Positions 36,647 to 42,471 of a DNA stretch of 42,471 nucleotides are shown one piece after another (position 1 is the stretch's first letter; every line of letters begins with the position of its first letter). This stretch comes from Gammaproteobacteria bacterium (lineage in GTDB: Bacteria > Pseudomonadota > Gammaproteobacteria > SURF-13): the NCBI GenBank assembly GCA_003599485.1, contig QZKM01000028.1, positions 1 through 42,471 on the forward strand, in the 5' to 3' direction. The notes beneath the pieces are model-generated. The model did not search any database. It worked only from the letters and a program-made list of their open reading frames with translations, and had not been told where the DNA came from. Both the position numbers and the translations under genes were made by a program.

Positions 36647-37321
36647 ATGAGCACATACCCCTATCAGACCGCTGCCGCACGCGCTACGGAAGCGGTTGCC
36701 GTCAGCAACAAGCTGATCCGCAACACCTATCTATTGCTGGCGATGACGTTGTTGTTCAGCGCCGCGAGCGCGGGGATTTCGATGGCGCTGAATCTGCCGC
36801 ACCCCGGCATTTTGATTACTTTGCTAGGCTATTTTGGGCTGTTATTCCTCACTTACAAGCTGCAGAACAGCGCCTGGGGCCTGGCCTCCGTGTTCGCGCT
36901 CACCGGCTTCATGGGCTTGACCCTGGGCCCGATACTGAATGTCTATCTCAATTTGCCGAACGGCGGGGAAATCGTGATGATGGCGCTGGGCGGCACGGGC
37001 GCGATCTTCATCGGGCTGTCGGCGTATGCGCTGACCTCGCGCAGGGATTTCAGCTTCATGGGCGGTTTCCTCATGGCCGGAATTCTGGTGGCGTTTCTGG
37101 CCGGGCTGGGCGCGATATTTTTCAGCCTGCCGGGACTGGCGCTGGGCGTGTCGGCCATGTTCGTATTGTTGATGTGCGGCCTGATCCTGTATGAAACCAG
37201 CCGGATCGTGAACGGCGGCGAAACCAATTATATTCTGGCCACGGTTACGCTCTACGTGAGCATTTACAATCTCTTCACTAGCCTGCTGCACCTGCTTGGC
37301 GCCTTCAACAACAACGAGTAA
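36647..37321 (+). CDS. Bax inhibitor-1 family membrane protein (YccA-like)
   Basis: A 224-residue protein with seven predicted membrane helices (from about residue 25 on) of the BI-1/YccA/YbhL family. Residues such as NTYLLLAMTLLFSA at the first helix and YETSRIVNGGE before the last are typical. E. coli YccA interacts with the FtsH protease; other members act as calcium leaks. I chose the ATG at 36647, ten nt after CAGGAG. A strong intrinsic terminator follows. Confidence 0.9.
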   Translation: MSTYPYQTAAARATEAVAVSNKLIRNTYLLLAMTLLFSAASAGISMALNLPHPGILITLLGYFGLLFLTYKLQNSAWGLASVFALTGFMGLTLGPILNVYLNLPNGGEIVMMALGGTGAIFIGLSAYALTSRRDFSFMGGFLMAGILVAFLAGLGAIFFSLPGLALGVSAMFVLLMCGLILYETSRIVNGGETNYILATVTLYVSIYNLFTSLLHLLGAFNNNE

Positions 37322-37343
37322 GTTCTGTACACGGTATTCTCAC

Positions 37344-37379
37344 AAAGCCCCGGCGGGCAACCGCCGCCGGGGCTTTTTT
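37344..37379 (+). terminator. Rho-independent terminator after BI-1 gene
   Basis: A perfect 13-bp stem (AAAGCCCCGGCGG / CCGCCGGGGCTTT) with a 7-nt loop, followed by a run of six T, 23 nt after the stop codon. The A-run at the other side means it could also work on the opposite strand. Confidence 0.93.
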
Positions 37380-37460
37380 ATTGCCTGTGTGATGCTTTTG
37401 TGAAGGTTGGGCCGTTATTCTATTCATGCGGTAAACTGATCTGAAGCGGGTGGAACGGGC

Positions 37461-38189
37461 ATGGGCCGGAAAATACTGGTGATTGAGGATGACCGCGACA
37501 TCGCGCACCTGGTGCAGATGCACCTGCGCGACATGGGTTGTCAGGTCACTGTGACGCACAACGGCCAGCAGGGATTGGATCTGGCCATGGCGCAGCAGTT
37601 TGACCTGATCGTGCTGGACTTGATGATTCCAGGCATGGACGGGCTGGAGGTGTGCCGCCGGCTGCGCGCGCGGCCGCCGTACACGCCGATACTGATGCTG
37701 ACCGCGAAATCCACCGAGCTGGACCGGGTGCTGGGGCTGGAGGTGGGGGCGGACGATTATCTCACCAAGCCGTTCAGCATCCGCGAGCTGCTCGCGCGGG
37801 TGAAAGCGTTGTTCCGGCGCGTGGACGCGCTCGCCGCACAGCCGGCCACCGCGCCGCCGGTCACGCTGCGTATCGGCGAGCTGTTTATAGATACCGAGCG
37901 GCGTAAGGTCACATTGCGCGGTGAGCCGGTGGAACTGACCGCCAAGGAGTTTGCGCTGCTGTTACAGTTCGCCCGGCATCCGGGCAAGGTGTACACGCGC
38001 ACGCAATTGCTCGATCAGGTGTGGAATTACGGCCACGACGGCTATGAGCACACGGTGAACTCGCACATCAACCGGCTGCGCGCCAAGATCGAGCAAGACC
38101 CCGCGCGGCCGCATTACATCCGCACCGTCTGGGGCGTGGGCTACAAGTTCGCGGAGCCGGACGAACTGCAAAAATCCACCGATGTTTAA
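37461..38189 (+). CDS. OmpR/PhoB-family response regulator
   Basis: A 242-residue regulator. The receiver domain has the acidic pair ED/D at 9-11, the phospho-acceptor D53 in IVLDLMIPGMDG, T81 in MLTAKS and K103 in YLTKPF. The C-terminal winged helix (about 135-232; ELTAKEFALLLQFARHPGKVYTR-like and RLRAKIEQD) binds DNA. It is closest in style to PhoB/CreB-type regulators; the target genes are unknown. The kinase gene overlaps its end by 8 nt. Confidence 0.93.
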   Translation: MGRKILVIEDDRDIAHLVQMHLRDMGCQVTVTHNGQQGLDLAMAQQFDLIVLDLMIPGMDGLEVCRRLRARPPYTPILMLTAKSTELDRVLGLEVGADDYLTKPFSIRELLARVKALFRRVDALAAQPATAPPVTLRIGELFIDTERRKVTLRGEPVELTAKEFALLLQFARHPGKVYTRTQLLDQVWNYGHDGYEHTVNSHINRLRAKIEQDPARPHYIRTVWGVGYKFAEPDELQKSTDV

Positions 38190-39681
38190 AACCCTTGCCG
38201 CCAAGCTCGCCGCCGTGCTGCTCGGTTTGTTGTGCCTGATCGGCGCGCTGTACAGCGCGCTTACGTTTTTCAGCAGCGAGATGTATCAACAGGAAGTCAC
38301 CCAGAAGCTCAACTGGAAGCTGGCGGAGCACCTGGTGTCGGAAAAGACGCTGATGCTGGAGGACAAGGTCAACCAGGGCGCCCTGGATGAGTTGTTCAAG
38401 ATGCTGATGGTCATCAATCCCAACATCGAGATTTATCTGCTGAACACGGAAGGCGCGATACTCGCCTGTTCCGTGCCCGTCGAGCAACTGCAACGTAAGC
38501 AGGTAGCGCTGGCGCCGCTGAAAAATTTTATGGAGGGGAGTCAGCATGCGCCCATACTGGGCGACGATCCGCGCGACACGCGCGCGCGCAAGATATTTTC
38601 CGTTTCCCGCGTGCCGGTGGACGGTGTGACGCAAGGCTATCTCTACGTGGTGCTGGGCGGCCAGGCCTACGATTCTGTAGCCCAGATGTTGCAGGGCAGC
38701 CATATAGTAAGAATGAGCACCTGGGCCCTGGCGGCGAGTCTGGTGCTGACCTTGCTCGCCGGGCTGCTGTTGTTCCGTTCCCTGACGCGCCGCCTCACGC
38801 GGCTGGCCGTGGGCATGGAGTCATTCCAGCGCACAGAGTTGCGCGATGAACCGTCTGCCATGACGCCGGCTGCGCGCCCGTCTGCGTGCGACGCACAGGC
38901 AGGCGGCGATGAGATAGACCGGCTGGGCGCGAGTTTTAATCAAATGGCGGCGCGCATTAAACGGCAGATGGATGCGCTCAAGGAAACGGATACATTGCGC
39001 CGCGAGCTGGTGGCCAACGTGTCGCACGATTTGCGCACGCCGCTGGCGTCTTTGCAGGGTTATCTGGAGACCCTGCTGCTGAAAGAAGGCGAGCTCAGCG
39101 CGGAGGAGCAGCGGCACTATCTGGAGATCGCCTGCAGGCACAGCGAAAAGCTGGGCAGGCTGGTGGAGGAATTGTTTGAGCTTGCCAAGCTCGACTCCAA
39201 TGCCGCGCCGGTGCGGATGGAGCCGTTCGCGCTGGATGATCTGGCGCAGGACGTGGCGCAGAAGTTTCAGCTTGCGGCGCGCGACAAGGGCGTGGTGCTG
39301 GAGGTGATTTGCCCGCAGCGCCTACCTTTGGTGCAGGCCGATATCGGGTTGATGGAGCGCGTGCTCGCCAATCTGATTGAAAATGCGCTGCGCTATACGC
39401 CCGCGGGCGGGCGCGTGACGCTCGGTCTCAGTCACGAGCAGGATGCAGTGACGGTGCGGATGCAAGATACTGGTTGCGGCATTCCGCAGGAAGACCTGCC
39501 GCATGTCTTCGAGCGGTTTTACCGCGTGGAAAAAACGCGCCAGGAGCACACGGGCGGCGCGGGACTGGGGCTCGCCATCGCCAAGCGCATCCTTGATCTG
39601 CACGGCGCCGGGATCAGCGTGGAGAGCAGTTTAAATGCAGGAACTACATTCACTTTCAAACTGCCCGCATACGCGGCATGA
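38182..39681 (+). CDS. Membrane sensor histidine kinase with inserted repeat peptide in HAMP domain
   Basis: A 499-residue kinase. Membrane helices at about 10-29 and 182-200 flank a 150-residue periplasmic sensor domain with a PAS-like feel (NIEIYLLNTEGAILACSVP). The HAMP domain (about 200-262) has a connector lengthened by about 15 residues encoded by the 32-nt repeat. The phospho-acceptor is H282 in NVSHDLRTPLASLQGYLE; N box LIENALRYTP, G1 DTGCGIP and G2 GAGLGLAIAK are intact. Partner of the upstream regulator. The signal is unknown; the next gene is a bufferin-type peptide, which may hint at metal sensing. Confidence 0.93.
   Translation: MFKTLAAKLAAVLLGLLCLIGALYSALTFFSSEMYQQEVTQKLNWKLAEHLVSEKTLMLEDKVNQGALDELFKMLMVINPNIEIYLLNTEGAILACSVPVEQLQRKQVALAPLKNFMEGSQHAPILGDDPRDTRARKIFSVSRVPVDGVTQGYLYVVLGGQAYDSVAQMLQGSHIVRMSTWALAASLVLTLLAGLLLFRSLTRRLTRLAVGMESFQRTELRDEPSAMTPAARPSACDAQAGGDEIDRLGASFNQMAARIKRQMDALKETDTLRRELVANVSHDLRTPLASLQGYLETLLLKEGELSAEEQRHYLEIACRHSEKLGRLVEELFELAKLDSNAAPVRMEPFALDDLAQDVAQKFQLAARDKGVVLEVICPQRLPLVQADIGLMERVLANLIENALRYTPAGGRVTLGLSHEQDAVTVRMQDTGCGIPQEDLPHVFERFYRVEKTRQEHTGGAGLGLAIAKRILDLHGAGISVESSLNAGTTFTFKLPAYAA
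38872..38903 (+). repeat. In-frame coding repeat, copy 2 (HAMP connector of histidine kinase)
   Basis: 29 of 32 nt are identical to 22624-22655, with the same codon phase, encoding ARPSACDAQAG (residues 231-241). The segment CTGCGTGCGACGCAC also resembles CTGCGTGCGGCGCAC at 2350-2364 at the edge of hairpin element A. Confidence 0.8.
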
Positions 39682-39741
39682 ACCGTGCAATGTTATAAAA
39701 CCGTGACCATTTTGTGAGCGGCGCGCGAGAGCGAGCCGGTA

Positions 39742-39775
39742 ATCTCCCGGTCTGATGCAGGTACGCATCGGAGAT
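39742..39775 (+). promoter_or_regulatory. Hairpin in leader of bufferin-like gene
   Basis: ATCTCC/GGAGAT forms an outer stem and GATGC/GCATC an inner stem with loop AGGTAC, separated by a 6-nt one-sided bulge. It lies 37 nt before the chosen start codon, so could be part of the leader RNA or an operator. No consensus promoter is clear in the 130-bp gap. Confidence 0.35.
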
Positions 39776-39812
39776 GTTCCTTTAACCGACCATTAATATG
39801 GAGATGAGCCAC

Positions 39813-40085
39813 ATGACTACCAACAAATCTTCCGGCCTGCTGCTGGCCGCCGCTGCAGCCGGTTTGTTCGCCGCCGCGCCTTTTGCCACCGCCCATGCCG
39901 CTGAAATGGGCAAGGTACATTGCGAGGGTGTGAACTCCTGCAAGGGCAAGAGCGATTGCAAGGGTAAAAACGACTGTAAAGGCAAAAATAGCTGCAAGGG
40001 CAAAGGCTTTCTTGAGATGACCCAGGAAGAGTGCGATGACGCCAAGGCCAGGATGATGATGAAAGACGAGATGATGAAGCAGTAA
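39813..40085 (+). CDS. Bufferin-like (BufA2-type) secreted Cys/Lys-rich peptide
   Basis: A 90-residue exported peptide with a clear signal sequence (hydrophobic 9-22, cleavage near AHA-A at 29-30). The mature part has six cysteines (C37, C43, C49, C55, C61, C74) in four 6-residue repeats NSCKGK-SDCKGK-NDCKGK plus NSCKGK, then FLEMTQEEC. This matches the BufA2-type bufferins, periplasmic metal-buffering peptides whose cysteines are modified by MNIO (DUF692) enzymes. No DUF692 or DUF2063 partner gene is seen in this window. I chose the ATG at 39813, nine nt after GGAG; in-frame ATGs at 39804 and 39798 are possible. Confidence 0.82.
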   Translation: MTTNKSSGLLLAAAAAGLFAAAPFATAHAAEMGKVHCEGVNSCKGKSDCKGKNDCKGKNSCKGKGFLEMTQEECDDAKARMMMKDEMMKQ

Positions 40086-40094
40086 GTTGCACCG

Positions 40095-40126
40095 GACGGC
40101 CGGGGCGTGATTGCCCCGGTTCCGTC
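40095..40126 (+). terminator. Hairpin after bufferin-like gene
   Basis: CCGGGGC/GCCCCGG (7 bp, loop GTGATT) is extended by GACGG/CCGTC across a 2-nt bulge, starting 9 nt after the stop codon. There is no T-run after it. A second palindrome, CCCGGCGCC-T-GGCGCCGGG, follows at 40141-40159. Confidence 0.45.
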
Positions 40127-40192
40127 TATAAAACGAACTTCCCGGCGCCTGGCGCCGGGCACGCTCAAGCCTCCCCGCCGCGCCTCCACGAC

Positions 40193-40207
40193 TGGCATAT
40201 AAATTGC
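40193..40207 (+). promoter_or_regulatory. Sigma-54 (RpoN) promoter for fliK
   Basis: TGGCATATAAATTGC matches the -24/-12 consensus with exact spacing (GG at 40194-40195, GC at 40206-40207). Transcription would start near 40219, 28 nt before the fliK ATG. Flagellar sigma-54 control by FleQ-like activators is known in polarly flagellated Gammaproteobacteria. Confidence 0.65.
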
Positions 40208-40246
40208 CTCCTTACTCAAGCATTCAGATTGAATCAAGGAGCAATC

Positions 40247-41470
40247 ATGCCGGAGGTTATATCTTCCCTCCCTGTTCAGCCGCAGGCGGCAAACCCGCCG
40301 CAGGCGGATGGCGCTGTGTCAGCGCCGGGCGGCGCGCAGGCCGGCGGTGCCTTCGCCGAGGTATTGACCGCGCGGCTCGCCGCACACACCACGCCGGAAG
40401 GCGGCGGACTGAGCCCGGACGGAGAAGTGGCGGGTGGCAATAACGTCCAGCCTGATGGCCGGGTTTTGCCGGAGCCGTCTTTCGCAGCCGCTTCCGGCAT
40501 GTCGGCGGGTGACGGCGCAGAGGGTTTGATTAATCCTCCGCCCAGCGCAGCCGATAAAGGCATTATGCAACCGGACGAGGCGATAGATAATGTGCGCGGC
40601 GAGGCGGCGGAACAGGCGTTGCCCTTGCCGGCGTCCGCCGTCCCGGCAGTTTTACCCGCCGCGGTGCAGGCGCCGCCTGTAAATGTGGCGGAGGACGATA
40701 ATGTTGCCGCGCTGCGCACGGCCGGCGCTAAAATCTTGCCGCCCAAAGGCATGTTGCAAGACCGGGATCAAACGGCGTCATTCGGTCTGACGCAGGAAGC
40801 GGCGCAAGACGGACAAGTGGAGCGCTCCACCCTTGAGTTGATCAAATCCAGGCACGACATTGCCGCATCGCCCGCCCGGGTAGACGCACCGGACGCCGCT
40901 GGGCAAATCAGCGCACCGTTGCTTTTGCCGGCGAATTCACCGGCAGACTCCAATGGGCAGGCAACGGCCGGCGTCGCCACGGCGCCAGCAGTGCCCGTGA
41001 TGCAACAAACCAACCCTGCCCCCGTTAATGCGCCAGTCAGTCTGCAACTGCCGCTGCCGCTGGAGCAACGCGGCTGGGGTGAGTCGCTGGGCCATCGCGT
41101 GCTGTGGATGGTGAGACAGGAACACCAGATTGCGGAACTGCAACTCAACCCGCCGCACCTGGGGCCGCTCGAATTGCGCGTGACCGTGGACCAGGATGAG
41201 GCGAGCGTCGCCTTCAGCACCCAGCATGCCATGGTACGCGACGCGCTGGAGGCCGCCCTGCCGCGGCTGCGCGAAATGCTGGGCGCAAGTGGCCTGACCC
41301 TGGGGCAGGTCAATATCTCACAACAGTCGTTTGCCGAACAGCGTGAGTCCCGTTATGGCGGCAATGATTATCCGCGCTCCGCGGTTCGGAACGGGAACAA
41401 CGTGACGGATGAAACGCCTTCAATGGGCTTACTGCGCCCCTCCCATGGGGTGATTGATCTTTACGCCTAG
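40247..41470 (+). CDS. fliK: Flagellar hook-length control protein FliK
   Basis: A 407-residue FliK. The long N-terminal part is low-complexity and rich in Ala, Pro, Gly and Gln, as usual for the molecular ruler region. The C-terminal Flg_hook domain (about 265-365) has LEQRGWGESLGHRVLWMV, IAELQLNPPHLGPLELRV and VRDALEAALPRLREML. It is secreted through the flagellar export gate and switches export specificity when the hook is complete. Start at ATG 40247, five nt after AAGGAG. No other flagellar structural genes are in the window; a chemoreceptor follows. Confidence 0.92.
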   Translation: MPEVISSLPVQPQAANPPQADGAVSAPGGAQAGGAFAEVLTARLAAHTTPEGGGLSPDGEVAGGNNVQPDGRVLPEPSFAAASGMSAGDGAEGLINPPPSAADKGIMQPDEAIDNVRGEAAEQALPLPASAVPAVLPAAVQAPPVNVAEDDNVAALRTAGAKILPPKGMLQDRDQTASFGLTQEAAQDGQVERSTLELIKSRHDIAASPARVDAPDAAGQISAPLLLPANSPADSNGQATAGVATAPAVPVMQQTNPAPVNAPVSLQLPLPLEQRGWGESLGHRVLWMVRQEHQIAELQLNPPHLGPLELRVTVDQDEASVAFSTQHAMVRDALEAALPRLREMLGASGLTLGQVNISQQSFAEQRESRYGGNDYPRSAVRNGNNVTDETPSMGLLRPSHGVIDLYA

Positions 41471-41511
41471 CGTTGATTTTGTGAAACGGAATTTTTAACG
41501 AGGATAGAGCC

Positions 41512-42471
41512 ATGTTTAAAACCATCAGCGGTATATTCGGTATGAAGCGCATGTCGGTGCGGTTCAAGATTAATCTGTCCGTCGCGTTGATCTTCGTGAC
41601 GGTGGCCGTGGTGACCACGGTCTACTCCTACCAGAGCGAACGGCAGCATATGCTGGACAGGGTTGTCGAGGACGTCAAGGACATGACCACGTTCTATTTC
41701 GACAGCCTCAATACGCTGATGCTGGTGGGCGCCATGGACCAGCGCACCCTTCTGCGCGACAAGATATTGAAGCGCCCCGGTGTGCTGGAGGCGCGTGTCA
41801 ATCGCGGCGAGCCGGTGCGTGGCCAGTTCGGCCCCGGTCTGCCGGAAGAGGCGCCGGTGGATGAGATGGACCGGCAGGGTTTGCAAGGCAAGGAGATAGT
41901 GAGCATGGGCAAGCACAACGGCGCACGCACCGTGACCGTGGTGACGCCGTTTCGCGCCACGGAAAATACACGCGGGGTGAACTGCTTGCAGTGCCACACG
42001 GTGCCTTCCGGCAGCGTCAACGGAGCGATCCGCATTACCTATTCGATGGAGGCGCTGGACAGCGCCATGCAACGCAGTCTGTGGTATGACGTGGCCGTCA
42101 AGTCGGCGCTGTTCATTGCCGGTTTGATCGTGGTGAGCTTGCTGCTCGGCAAGGTGGTGGTCAAGCCGCTGCAAATGATGAAAGAGCGCGTCAAGGACAT
42201 TGCGGCGGGTGAAGGCGACCTGACCAAGCGGCTGGACGAGGCATCGTCCGATGAAATGGGCGAACTGGCGCATTGGTTCAACGTGTTTGCCGGCAAGCTG
42301 CGCGACCTGGTGATGGAGGTCACCGGCTTCACCGGCAAGCTTGCCTCCTCCGCCGAGGAGATGGCCGCGCTGACCGAGCAGACCAGTACCGGAGTACGCA
42401 AGCAGCAAGGTGAGACTGATCAAGTAGCGACGGCGATGAACGAGATGTCTGCGACGGTGCAGGAAGTGGCG
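41512..42471 (+). CDS. Methyl-accepting chemotaxis protein with periplasmic haem c motif (partial)
   Basis: The first 320 residues are present; the gene runs off the window. Membrane helices at about 21-40 and 196-214 enclose a periplasmic sensor domain (about 41-195) containing one c-type haem motif, C158-L-Q-C161-H162, close to the second helix. A HAMP domain (about 215-268; VKPLQMMKERVKDIAAGEGDLTKRL-like) leads into the start of the signalling coiled coil (SSAEEMAALTEQTSTGV). Covalent haem suggests sensing of redox state, oxygen, NO or similar. The start ATG at 41512 follows GAGGATAGAGCC. It lies 41 nt after fliK. Confidence 0.9.
   Translation, partial: MFKTISGIFGMKRMSVRFKINLSVALIFVTVAVVTTVYSYQSERQHMLDRVVEDVKDMTTFYFDSLNTLMLVGAMDQRTLLRDKILKRPGVLEARVNRGEPVRGQFGPGLPEEAPVDEMDRQGLQGKEIVSMGKHNGARTVTVVTPFRATENTRGVNCLQCHTVPSGSVNGAIRITYSMEALDSAMQRSLWYDVAVKSALFIAGLIVVSLLLGKVVVKPLQMMKERVKDIAAGEGDLTKRLDEASSDEMGELAHWFNVFAGKLRDLVMEVTGFTGKLASSAEEMAALTEQTSTGVRKQQGETDQVATAMNEMSATVQEVA

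Overview
The window is about 42.5 kb of dense, GC-rich chromosome from a gammaproteobacterium. The evidence is gene content and order: nudJ-mnmA-hflD-purB and mltD-gloB-yafS-rnhA-dnaQ follow arrangements known from Gammaproteobacteria, and AcnB, HflD, ArgA, FabI and a Yej-type peptide importer fit. A candidate sigma-54 promoter before fliK suggests polar flagella of the Pseudomonas/Chromatiales type. I cannot place it below class. The first 13 bases match the 3' end of an Illumina sequencing adapter, so the left edge is a contig end and not genome.

Layout. 0.1-2.3 kb (minus): corB-like CBS/CNNM transporter and YpjD. 2.5-5.3 kb (plus): nudJ, a secreted protein with a possible transglutaminase-like triad, mnmA, hflD. 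5.3-8.5 kb (minus): UDG-superfamily gene and acnB. 8.5-11.3 kb (plus): purB, a DUF7931-like gene, a short secretin-like protein. 11.2-13.7 kb (minus): coupled ceramidase-like, yheT and marC genes. 13.8-17.0 kb (minus): fabI, a hicAB toxin-antitoxin pair with a frameshifted hicA end, and acs. 17.1-23.5 kb (plus): a yejABEF-type ABC peptide importer operon. 23.5-26.2 kb: a decayed accessory island with a broken gene, a mercury-type merR and its promoter, a thioredoxin/MerC fusion, a small thioredoxin-like protein, a flavoprotein (merA-like) remnant and a large hairpin array. 26.2-30.1 kb (minus): quinone-reductase-like MDR, pirin, MltD, GloB. 30.1-34.0 kb (plus): methyltransferase, rnhA, dnaQ, ilvD. 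34.0-36.4 kb (plus): higBA, an msrB interrupted by an in-frame TAG, argA. Then tRNA-Ser(UGA) (minus), a BI-1 family membrane protein with a strong terminator, a PhoB/PhoR-like two-component system, an orphan bufferin-type Cys peptide, fliK, and a chemoreceptor with a periplasmic haem c motif that runs off the right end.

Most interesting points. (1) A family of composite hairpin elements occurs three times (about 2.35, 25.9 and 31.4 kb) with the same module order and compensatory stem changes. (2) A 32-nt near-identical repeat lies in the same reading frame inside two unrelated proteins: the inter-domain linker of the YejF-like ATPase and the HAMP connector of the histidine kinase. (3) A bufferin-like peptide has no modification enzyme beside it. 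(4) A haem c chemoreceptor. (5) Several recent-looking gene lesions (msrB, hicA, merA remnant, an unknown gene). Much of the rest is ordinary housekeeping sequence.
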